The position numbers and the translations under genes were made by a program. From Actinomycetota bacterium (GTDB taxonomy: Bacteria > Actinomycetota > UBA4738 > HRBIN12): a DNA stretch of 64,000 nt. Shown here in pieces: positions 32,710 to 40,874 of this stretch. The first letter of the stretch is position 1; every line of letters begins with the position of its first letter. The notes below the pieces were generated by a model that saw nothing but the letters and a program-made list of their open reading frames with translations, was not told where the DNA came from and searched no databases. The stretch lies in assembly GCA_026003015.1 (NCBI GenBank), contig BPGL01000002.1, forward strand, positions 310,001 through 374,000, read 5' to 3'.

Positions 32710-34543
32710 GCGCGCCGACGAGCTCGCGCGCGGCGTTCGCGATCGAGGCCGCGTCGATCCCGGCCCAGGCGCGGAGCTCGGCGGGGGTGCCCGAGCCGGG
32801 CATCGACGACACCCCGAGGCTGCGGACGCGGCCGGTGAGCGGGCCGGTGGCGGCGAGCGCCTCGAGGACGGCGCCGCCGACCCCGCCCTCGATGCGGTGG
32901 TCCTCCGCCACGACGATCGCCCCCGTCTCCTCCAGGGCGGTCCGGAGCGCGGCGGCGTCGATCGGCTTCACGCTGTAGCAGTCGAGCACGCGCGCGTCGA
33001 TCCCGTCCGCGGCGAGCAGCCCGCGCGCCGCGAGGCACTCGTGGACCGTGATCCCGGCGCCGACGAGCGTGACGTCGGTTCCGTCGGCGAGCCGCTTCGA
33101 GCCGCCGATCGGGAAGGACTCCTCGGGGCCGTACAGGATCGGGGTCGCCTCGCGCGTGGTCCGCAGGTAGGCGATCCCCTCGAGATCGAGCATCGCCGCG
33201 GTGAGGGCGGCGGTCGAGGTCGCGTCCGCGGGGTACAGGACGGTGGTGCCGTCGATCGCGCGGAAGGCGGCGAGGTCCTCCAGCGCCATCTGCGACGGTC
33301 CGTCCTCCCCGATGGAGACGCCGGCGTGGGAGCCGCATAGCCGGAGCCTGGCCCGGCTCACCGCGCCCATCCGGATCTGGTCGTAGGCGCGGGTGAGGAA
33401 GGCGCCGAAGGTGGCCGCCACCGGCGTGAACCCGAAGGCCTGTAGTCCGGTCGCGACGCCGACCATGCACTGCTCGGCGATGTACAGCTCGAGGAACCGC
33501 TCGGGCGCGACCTTCTCGACATCCTCGGTGTGCGTCGAGTTCGAGACCTCCGCGTCGAGCACGACGAGATCCGAACGTCCCTCCGCGAGCCAGGCGAGGG
33601 TCTCGCCGAACGCCTTGCGCGTGGCCGTCGGCCCGCTCCAGGCGGGAGCCGGGCGCGACGGCGAGCCGGGGCGCTCGAGCCCGGGAGCGGGCGGCGGCGA
33701 GGGAGGGGTCACGCGCAGGTTCCGCTCGCCACCGAGCTCCGCGATCGCCCTCGAGGCGTCCTCCGCTGGCACGGCCTTGCCGTGCCAGCCCTCCCGGTCG
33801 GCGAGGAACGACACACCGTGGCCCTTGTGCGTCCGCGCGACGATCATCGTCGGTCGCGCGTCGGCGGCGGCGTCGCGGAAGGCGCGGTCGATCGCCGCGA
33901 CGTCGTGGCCGTCGATGGCGACCGCCGACCAGCCGTAGGCCCGAGCCCGCCGGAGGAAGACCTCGGCGTCCCAGCCGTGCATCGTGGGGCCGCGCTGACC
34001 GAGGCGGTTGAGGTCGACGATGGCCACGAGGTTGCCCGCCTGGTGGAACGCGGCCGCCTCGACCGCCTCCCAGACCGATCCTTCGGCGAGCTCGGAGTCC
34101 CCGAGCAGCACCCAGACGGTCCCCGGCGCCCCGGCGAGGCGCTTGCCGAGCGCGAGCCCGAGCCCGACGGCGAGCCCCTGGCCGAGCGAGCCGGTCGCCA
34201 CGTCGATCCAGGGGAGCTCGGGGAGGGGCACGGGGTGGCCCTGCAGCGGGGAGCCGAACCGTCGCAGGCGCAGGAGCTGCGCGTCGTCGATCGCCCCGAT
34301 GGCCTTGAGCATCGCGTACAGGGCCGGGGCGGCGTGGCCCTTGGACAGGACGAACCGGTCGGCGCCGGGCGCTCGCGGCTCGTCGACGTCCGTCCGAAGG
34401 TGGTCGGCGGCGAGCACCGCGAGTAGGTGTGCGCACGACATCGAGGAGGTCGGGTGCCCGCTGCCGGCCGCGGTCGTCGCGCGGATGCTGTCGACCGCGA
34501 TCTGGGCGGCCAGGTCGTTCCACAGGTGCCGGCGATCGTCCAC
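32696..34543 (-). CDS. tkt: Transketolase
   Basis: ATTAAGSGHPTSSMSCAHLLAVL, DRFVLSKGHAAPALYAMLK, VATGSLGQGLAVGLGLALG, ARTHKGHGVSFLAD, FFEDGPSQ-equivalent SIGEDGPSQMALEDLAAFRAIDGT. Confidence 0.93.
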   Translation of the reverse strand: MDDRRHLWNDLAAQIAVDSIRATTAAGSGHPTSSMSCAHLLAVLAADHLRTDVDEPRAPGADRFVLSKGHAAPALYAMLKAIGAIDDAQLLRLRRFGSPLQGHPVPLPELPWIDVATGSLGQGLAVGLGLALGKRLAGAPGTVWVLLGDSELAEGSVWEAVEAAAFHQAGNLVAIVDLNRLGQRGPTMHGWDAEVFLRRARAYGWSAVAIDGHDVAAIDRAFRDAAADARPTMIVARTHKGHGVSFLADREGWHGKAVPAEDASRAIAELGGERNLRVTPPSPPPAPGLERPGSPSRPAPAWSGPTATRKAFGETLAWLAEGRSDLVVLDAEVSNSTHTEDVEKVAPERFLELYIAEQCMVGVATGLQAFGFTPVAATFGAFLTRAYDQIRMGAVSRARLRLCGSHAGVSIGEDGPSQMALEDLAAFRAIDGTTVLYPADATSTAALTAAMLDLEGIAYLRTTREATPILYGPEESFPIGGSKRLADGTDVTLVGAGITVHECLAARGLLAADGIDARVLDCYSVKPIDAAALRTALEETGAIVVAEDHRIEGGVGGAVLEALAATGPLTGRVRSLGVSSMPGSGTPAELRAWAGIDAASIANAARELVGALTRS

Positions 34544-34638
34544 GGCTGACCGGTCCCCTCCTCCGCTCGTGCGAGCCGCAAGCCTACCCGCCGGCGGGAG
34601 GAACGGAGCTGCGGGGGGCTGCGGTAGCCTCGCGCCTC

Positions 34639-35613
34639 ATGGACGGACCCCCGACCTCACGGGTCCCCCTCGGCGTCGCCTCCGCGACCGGTCGGCGTCC
34701 CGTGCTCCTCGGGCTCGCCGGCGACAGCGCCTCGGGCAAGACCACGTTGTCCCGCGGGATCGAGTACGTCCTGGGCGTCGAGCGCGTCGCTCGGATCTGC
34801 ACGGACGACTACCACCGCTACGACCGCGCGACCCGAGCGGCGATCGGCGTGACGCCCCTGGCTCCGGAGGCGAACCGGATGGACTTGGCCGCCGAGCACC
34901 TCCGCGCGCTCGCGCGCGGGCAGGCCGTGACGAAGCCGACCTACGACCACCACACGGGCACGTTCGGACCAGACGAGACGGTGGAGCCCGGCGAGATCGT
35001 GATCGTCGAAGGCCTCGTCCCCCTGGCCGAGCGGATCACCCGCGACGTGATCGACGTGGGGGTCTTCCTCGACCCCGAGGAGGAGCTCCGCCGCCGCTGG
35101 AAGCTCGAGCGGGACGTGTTCGAGCGCGGCTACCAGCCGCGCCAGGTGGTCGAGGAGCTGCGCCGCCGGGAACCGGACGCCCGGCGCTACGTCCGACCCC
35201 AGCGCGAGCTCGCCGACGTCGTGGTGCGCTTCCACCGACGCGACGGAAGCGACGACGAGCGCCTGTCCGCCATCCTGACGGTCCGCCCGACGCTTCCGTA
35301 TCCGGCGTTGCGCGAGGTCCTGGGCTCGTTCCGCGCACGCGGCGTCGAGCCGGTCCGATGGTCGACGCGCACCGACCGACGGGGACCGATGAGCGTCCTG
35401 GCGATCGACGGCGCCTGCCCGCCCGACCTCGGCGCCGAGCTCGAGGAGGCCCTGTGGTCCTCGCTGCGGGCCGATGCCCGTCTGCAGCGGGACCGCCTCG
35501 GGATCGTGCGCCAGCCCGGTCGCCCCCCGGTGCGCAGCGAAGCCCTCGCGCTCGCCCAGCTCCTGATCGTCGCCCACGTCGCCGGGGCGTTCGACGGGGC
35601 CTTCGAGCTGTAG
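34639..35613 (+). CDS. Phosphoribulokinase/uridine-kinase family protein (PRK-like)
   Basis: GLAGDSASGKTTLSRGIEYVLG, ICTDDYHRYDR, KPTYDHHTGTFGPDETVEPGEIVIVEGLVPL, RRRWKLERDVFERGY. Confidence 0.82.
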   Translation: MDGPPTSRVPLGVASATGRRPVLLGLAGDSASGKTTLSRGIEYVLGVERVARICTDDYHRYDRATRAAIGVTPLAPEANRMDLAAEHLRALARGQAVTKPTYDHHTGTFGPDETVEPGEIVIVEGLVPLAERITRDVIDVGVFLDPEEELRRRWKLERDVFERGYQPRQVVEELRRREPDARRYVRPQRELADVVVRFHRRDGSDDERLSAILTVRPTLPYPALREVLGSFRARGVEPVRWSTRTDRRGPMSVLAIDGACPPDLGAELEEALWSSLRADARLQRDRLGIVRQPGRPPVRSEALALAQLLIVAHVAGAFDGAFEL

Positions 35614-35633
35614 GAGGTGTAGCCTCGTCGCCA

Positions 35634-36821
35634 GTGACGACGTTCCGCGAGCTCGGGGTCTCCGAGCCGGTGGTGCGCGCCCTGGCCGAGCGGGGGATCG
35701 AGCGGGCCTTCCCGATCCAGGTGATGGTCTGGGAGGACGCCCGCGCCGGTCGCGACACCCTCGCGCGCTCCCGGACCGGCTCGGGCAAGACGCTCGGCTT
35801 CGCCGTGCCGATCGTCGAGCGCCTGGACCCCGAGGCTCGACCCCTCCCGGCCGCGCTGGTGCTCGTGCCCACCCGCGAGCTCGCCCGCCAGGTGGCGGGC
35901 GAGACCGAGGACATCGCGGCGGCCAGGGGGCTGCGCACGAAGGTCGTCTACGGGGGGACCCGGGTGCGTGAGCAGGGACGGGGGCTCGACGAGGCGCACG
36001 TGTTGATCGCCACCCCGGGGCGGCTCCAGGACCTCCTCGAGCGCGCTCTCGTCCGGCTCGACGGCGTTCGGATCCTCGTGCTCGACGAGGCCGATCGGAT
36101 GCTCGACATGGGGTTCCAGCCGCAGGTGGATCGGATCGTTCGGCGGCTTCCGCGGGAGCGACAGACGATGTTCTTCTCCGCGACGCTCGACGGCGCGGTC
36201 AAACGGATCGCCGAGGCCTACACCCGCGACCCCGTGCGCCACGAGGTCGTCGGCGAAGGCCCGACGGTCGAGGAGGCCGAGCACCGCTTCCTCCCGGTGG
36301 ACGCCCACGAGAAGGTGGCGACGCTCGCGCGCCTCGCCGAGGCGGAGCCGGGCCTGACGCTCGTGTTCGTCAACACGAAGCGCGCGGTGGACGAGCTCGC
36401 TCGCAAGCTCCGTGCGCGCGGCGTGCGGGTGGCGACGCTGCACGGCGACATGACGCAGGAGGCGCGGGAGAAGGCTCTTCGCCGCTTCGAGGCCGGCCAC
36501 GTCGGTGTGCTCGTGGCGACCGACGTCGCCGCCCGAGGGCTCGACCTCGACGACGTCTCCCTGGTCGTGAACTACGATCCCCCGTCCGACGACAAGGGCT
36601 ACGTGCACCGGGTCGGACGGACCGCCCGGGCCGGGCGCAGCGGTACGAGCATCACGTTCGTCACGCCGGGGGAACAGGGAGACGTGTCGCGCATGGCGGC
36701 CCGGCTCGATCTCCACGAGGAGTTCGAGCAAGAGGGGATGAAGGTCGCCCCGCCGCGGATCGTGTTCAGCGGGAGCGTCCGGGGCCGTCGCAGCGGCCTG
36801 CGCCCCCGCCGTCCGCGCTGA
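35634..36821 (+). CDS. DEAD-box RNA helicase
   Basis: ARSRTGSGKTLGFAVPIVERL, LVPTRELARQVA, ATPGRLQDLLE, VLDEADRMLDMGF, FFSATL, ATDVAARGLDLDDVSLVVNYDPPSDDKGYVHRVGRTARAG. Confidence 0.95.
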   Translation: MTTFRELGVSEPVVRALAERGIERAFPIQVMVWEDARAGRDTLARSRTGSGKTLGFAVPIVERLDPEARPLPAALVLVPTRELARQVAGETEDIAAARGLRTKVVYGGTRVREQGRGLDEAHVLIATPGRLQDLLERALVRLDGVRILVLDEADRMLDMGFQPQVDRIVRRLPRERQTMFFSATLDGAVKRIAEAYTRDPVRHEVVGEGPTVEEAEHRFLPVDAHEKVATLARLAEAEPGLTLVFVNTKRAVDELARKLRARGVRVATLHGDMTQEAREKALRRFEAGHVGVLVATDVAARGLDLDDVSLVVNYDPPSDDKGYVHRVGRTARAGRSGTSITFVTPGEQGDVSRMAARLDLHEEFEQEGMKVAPPRIVFSGSVRGRRSGLRPRRPR

Positions 36822-36823
36822 CG

Positions 36824-39121
36824 CTAGCCGGCGAGGCCGCCGGGGAGCACCCGCATCCCGGACCGCCGTACGAGCGCGAGGATCTCGTGGGCCGGCACGG
36901 GGCGCGAGAAGACGTACCCCTGCCCCAGCGGGCATCCTCGATCGGCGAGGAACCGCCACTCCTCGAGCGTCTCGATCCCTTCGGCGAGGGCCTGCATCCC
37001 GAGGTTCTGCGCGAGCGCGATGATCGCGGAGACCATGCTCGCGCTCTGTCGATCGGTGTGGACCTCGCGGATGAACGCGCGGTCGATCTTGAGCACGTCG
37101 ACCGGCATGTGTCGCAGCCTCGCGAGGGAGGAGTAGCCGGTTCCGAAGTCGTCGATCGCCAGGCGGAAGCCGCGACCGTGCAGGTCGCGGAGGATCTCGA
37201 GGGTCCGATCGGGATCGGTCATCGCCGTCGACTCCGTGATCTCGACCGTCACCCGCGAGGGGTCCATGCCGCCGGCGCGCAGGGTCGTCACCAGCCGCTC
37301 GGCGAGGTCCTCCTGCCACAGCTGTCGGGGCGACAGGTTGAAGCCCACGTCGAGCGTGAGCCCCTCGTCTCGCCAGCTCGCGTCCTGCCGGGAGATCTCC
37401 TCGACCACCCAGTCGCCGATCGCCTCGATCAGCCCCATCTCCTCAGCCAGCGGGATGAACTCCCCCGGTGGAACGAGCCCGCCGCCGGGCTCCGGCCACC
37501 GGATGAGGGCTTCGACCCCGACCATCCGTCCGTCGGCCAGATCGACGATCGGCTGGTAGTGCAGCATCCAGGCGCGCTGCTCGACGGCCTTGCGCAGGCG
37601 CGTCGACAGGGACAGCTTCGTGAGCGCGTCCTGCTCGTCGGCGCGGTGCAGCACGTAGGCGCCGGGACCCGCCCGCTTCGCGCGATAGGCTGCCGTGTCG
37701 GCGTTCTTCAGCAGGCTCGCCGCGTCCTGCGCGTCGTTCGGGAACACGCTGATGCCGATCGAGGCGGTGACGTACAGCTCGTGTCCGTCGATGAGGAACG
37801 GTGCCTCGAGCGCCCGCTGGACCCTGTCGGCCACCGATCCCGCCACGATCGTTGCTCCGTCGCCCTCGGCCAGCGGGCTGGATCGCTCGAGGTCGGCGAG
37901 CAGCAGGAGGAACTCGTCACCCCCCTGCCGGGCGACGAGGTCGGTCTCGCGGGTCGCCTCCTGGAGGCGATCGGCGAGCTGGACGAGGAGGGCGTCGCCG
38001 GCTTCGTGCCCGAGGGAGTCGTTCACGAGCTTGAAGTTGTCCAGGTCGACGTACAGGACGGCCACGCCGAGGTCGTGCCGGCGCGCGCGCGCCAGCGCCC
38101 GCTCCAGGAGGTCGTCGAACATCGCCTTGTTCGGCAGCTCGGTGAGGCTGTCGTGGTAGGCGAGGAAGGCCGCCTGCTCCTCGGCCTCCTTGCGTTCGGT
38201 GATGTCGAGCATCACGCCCTGGATCAGGCCTGGGCGTCCGTCCGATCCGGGGAGCACGACCGCGCTGTCGCGGAACCACACGACCCGGCCGTCGCGGGCG
38301 ATCAGCCGGTACTCGTAGGAGAAGGGCCGGCCGGCCTCGCGTCCGCGCACGTAGGTCTGAAGGGCCCGCTCGCGGTCGTCGGGGTGGAGCATCCGCGCCC
38401 ACAGGTCCGGATCGTCGATGTACTCCTGCGGCGTGACCCCGAGGATCCGCTCGATCTGCGGGCTGACGAAGATCGTGGCCATCGACTCGTCGGCGAGATC
38501 GACGTACACGATGGCCGGGAGGTCCTCGACCAGGGCCCGGTAGCGCTGCTCGGCTTCGTGCAGGCGCTGCTCCGTCTCCTTGAGATCGGTGACGTCGAAC
38601 ATCACGCCCTGCCAACAGCGAGGCCGACCGCGGTCGTCGCGCATCAACACGGCGTGGTCGCGGATCCACACGATCCGTCCGTCGGGGCGCACGAGCCGGT
38701 ACTCCGACACGAACGGCTCGCCCGTCTCCTGAGCCCGTCGGCTCTCCGCGAGGACGCGCTCGCGGTCGTCGGGATGGACCATGGACGCCCACCCCTCGCG
38801 GTCCGAACGCCAACGCTCCGGCGGGACCCCGAGGATCGCCTCGACCTGCGGGCTCGTGTACAGGTTCGTCTGGACGTCGTCCGCCGCGTCGACGTAGACG
38901 ATGCCCGGCAGGTGCTCGACCAGCGCCGTGCCGGTGAGCTCCGGCAGGTGCTCCTCGAGGAGGTGGTTGCGGTCGGAGGTCATGGGGTTCGGCCGGGTAC
39001 CGGATCCGCGGTACGTTGGAGGAATCGGACGCCTCGGAGTCCCGCTTGAGCGGCGCCGCAAGGGTTGTCGCGATCGCCGACCTCCGACGGACGCCGTCGG
39101 GGGGACCCCCATCGGGCGCAA
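36824..39121 (-). CDS. Double-PAS-GGDEF-EAL signalling protein (probable start at MTSDRNHLLEEH)
   Basis: Two PAS-like repeats (IVYVDAADDVQTNLYTSPQVEAILGV / IVYVDLADESMATIFVSPQIERILGV), VARQGGDEFLLLLAD, VGVEALIRW, IDDFGTGYSSLARL. Confidence 0.93.
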   Translation of the reverse strand: MRPMGVPPTASVGGRRSRQPLRRRSSGTPRRPIPPTYRGSGTRPNPMTSDRNHLLEEHLPELTGTALVEHLPGIVYVDAADDVQTNLYTSPQVEAILGVPPERWRSDREGWASMVHPDDRERVLAESRRAQETGEPFVSEYRLVRPDGRIVWIRDHAVLMRDDRGRPRCWQGVMFDVTDLKETEQRLHEAEQRYRALVEDLPAIVYVDLADESMATIFVSPQIERILGVTPQEYIDDPDLWARMLHPDDRERALQTYVRGREAGRPFSYEYRLIARDGRVVWFRDSAVVLPGSDGRPGLIQGVMLDITERKEAEEQAAFLAYHDSLTELPNKAMFDDLLERALARARRHDLGVAVLYVDLDNFKLVNDSLGHEAGDALLVQLADRLQEATRETDLVARQGGDEFLLLLADLERSSPLAEGDGATIVAGSVADRVQRALEAPFLIDGHELYVTASIGISVFPNDAQDAASLLKNADTAAYRAKRAGPGAYVLHRADEQDALTKLSLSTRLRKAVEQRAWMLHYQPIVDLADGRMVGVEALIRWPEPGGGLVPPGEFIPLAEEMGLIEAIGDWVVEEISRQDASWRDEGLTLDVGFNLSPRQLWQEDLAERLVTTLRAGGMDPSRVTVEITESTAMTDPDRTLEILRDLHGRGFRLAIDDFGTGYSSLARLRHMPVDVLKIDRAFIREVHTDRQSASMVSAIIALAQNLGMQALAEGIETLEEWRFLADRGCPLGQGYVFSRPVPAHEILALVRRSGMRVLPGGLAG

Positions 39122-39154
39122 CCCCCGAGGTCTGCGGGGGCGCCGAGCCGGCCC

Positions 39155-40015
39155 CTAGCAGCCCGACTCGTCGGGCAGCAGCGGTCGGATCTCGATCGAG
39201 TACCGCTTGCCGTCGTGGACCCAGGGGGTGAGCTGGTTCGTCGATCCCGCGACCTCGCGGAGCCGCGCCCAGTCCTCGCCCTCGACGACGAGGCAGCGCG
39301 AGGCGCCGCCGACCTCGCGGCCGGCGCCCCCGAGATCGATCGCGAGCGGCCAGTCGACCGGGCGCTGGGGAAGCTGGGGGTCGGGGCGGTAGGGGGCGAC
39401 GAGCAGGCGAGCGGCCTCGCCGAGGTAGAGGCGCTCGTCTCCGACGGAGCCCTGTGGCAGCCAGGACAGATCCGTCAGGTGGGCGGCGAGGCGCGCGAGG
39501 CGACGCCGCAGCTCGCGTTGCGCGTCGGTGAGCCCGGGGGCGTCGTCGACGTCGAGCGCGTACACGCGCGCCACGGTGGTCCGTCCCTTTGCCGAGAGGG
39601 TGAAGACCGCCGTCGGGAGATCGGTCACGCTCGGCCGGCCGACGTCCTCGACGCCGAGGTCTCGTTCGCCGAGCCCGGCCTCCAGCGCCCGGCGGAGCAG
39701 GGCTTGGACGCCGTCCTCCCCGACCTCGCGCACGATGATCGCCGGCAGCGACGGCGCCGGGTAGATCATGATCTGCACGCCCGGGGTGACGACCGTCCCG
39801 TCGCCGTACAGCACGAACGACGGCGGCGAGGTGAACGCGTGGTCGGCCGGGACGTACCCGCCCTCGAAGGCCAACCGGAGCACGACGTCGCGCGACCCGG
39901 TCGGGTGATCGATGCGGTCGCCGGAGGCCGTCTCCCGATCCCCCGGAGCCGCTGCGTCGGCGCAGGCCCCGGCCACGAGGGCCATGACGAGCGCCGCTGC
40001 GATCCAGGTCCTCAT
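39155..40015 (-). CDS. Hypothetical lipoprotein
   Basis: MRTWIAAALVMALVAGACADAAAPG lipobox; no recognised domain. Confidence 0.65.
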   Translation of the reverse strand: MRTWIAAALVMALVAGACADAAAPGDRETASGDRIDHPTGSRDVVLRLAFEGGYVPADHAFTSPPSFVLYGDGTVVTPGVQIMIYPAPSLPAIIVREVGEDGVQALLRRALEAGLGERDLGVEDVGRPSVTDLPTAVFTLSAKGRTTVARVYALDVDDAPGLTDAQRELRRRLARLAAHLTDLSWLPQGSVGDERLYLGEAARLLVAPYRPDPQLPQRPVDWPLAIDLGGAGREVGGASRCLVVEGEDWARLREVAGSTNQLTPWVHDGKRYSIEIRPLLPDESGC

Positions 40016-40737
40016 CTCGTGGCGTTGGACGTCCCGACGTCCCGCTCGGGTTCCCGGCTCCTGCCGGCCAGGGTCCGGATCGCCTCGATCATCAGGTCGA
40101 GCCCGAAGTCGAACCGTTCGTCGGGGTCGTCGGCGTCAAGGTAGGACAGCGCCTCGAGGACCTGCGGGAAGGCGTCGGGCGGCAGGTCGTGGCCGGTCGC
40201 CCCCCCGCCGCCCTCGGCGGCCGAGATCCTGCCCGTCTCGAGCACCACCGAGCCCATGACGTAGCTCCCGATCACGTGGAAGGCCCGCGCCGCATCGGGT
40301 GGCGACAGCCCCATCCGGCGCAGCGTCCACAGCGCCACCTCGACCGGTCGCAGCAAGGCCGCCGACCGCGCGGACCGGCCGCGGCGGGCGAGCAGCTCCA
40401 CGACGGCGGGGTGGGCTCGGAGGGTGCGGCGCCACGCGTGGGCGACCGCGCGCCCGTAGGCGGCCAGGTCCTCGCTGCTCGGCCCCGGCTCGGCAGGGAA
40501 CGGGAAGCCGCGCATCACGTGATCGACGACCCCGTCCAGCAGGTCGTCCTTGTCCCGGACGTGGTGGTACAGCGACATCGCCTCGACGCCGACCGCGCGC
40601 CCGACCCGGCGCATCGTGACCGCGGCCAGCCCCTCCTCGTCCATGAGCCGAACGGCGGCCTCGACGATCCGCTCGCGGGTGAGGGGGGCTCGCGCGCCGG
40701 GGCCCCCGGCGGCCGTGTGGGTCGGGTCCTCGGTCAT
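40012..40737 (-). CDS. TetR-family transcriptional regulator (tetracycline-repressor-type C-terminus)
   Basis: LTRERIVEAAVRLMDEEGLAAVTMRRVGRAVGVEAMSLYHHVRDKDDLLDGVVDHV. Confidence 0.9.
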   Translation of the reverse strand: MTEDPTHTAAGGPGARAPLTRERIVEAAVRLMDEEGLAAVTMRRVGRAVGVEAMSLYHHVRDKDDLLDGVVDHVMRGFPFPAEPGPSSEDLAAYGRAVAHAWRRTLRAHPAVVELLARRGRSARSAALLRPVEVALWTLRRMGLSPPDAARAFHVIGSYVMGSVVLETGRISAAEGGGGATGHDLPPDAFPQVLEALSYLDADDPDERFDFGLDLMIEAIRTLAGRSREPERDVGTSNATR

Positions 40738-40756
40738 CTCGGTCTCGCTTGCAAGG

Positions 40757-40786
40757 TTGACGCTCGGTGCGGCGCCCACCTACGCT
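40757..40786 (+). promoter_or_regulatory. Putative promoter of the MMPL gene
   Basis: TTGACG-N18-TACGCT in the TetR/MMPL divergent intergenic region. Confidence 0.45.
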
Positions 40787-40799
40787 GCCGCCCGTACAG

Positions 40800-40811
40800 T
40801 GTAAGCGTACA
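40800..40811. promoter_or_regulatory. Candidate TetR operator
   Basis: TGTAAGCGTACA quasi-palindrome (TGTA-N4-TACA) between divergent tetR and MMPL genes. Confidence 0.45.
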
Positions 40812-40874
40812 GCGTACGTCCCGGGCGCGGGGACGGGCCACGGCGACGGGCGATGGCGGGGGAAGAGGCGACGG

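Noticed and set aside
35187-37319. 710-aa minus-strand ORF over the PRK-like and helicase genes
   Set aside because: Antisense shadow; the N-terminal part duplicates the EAL protein in another frame and the rest has no recognisable domain.
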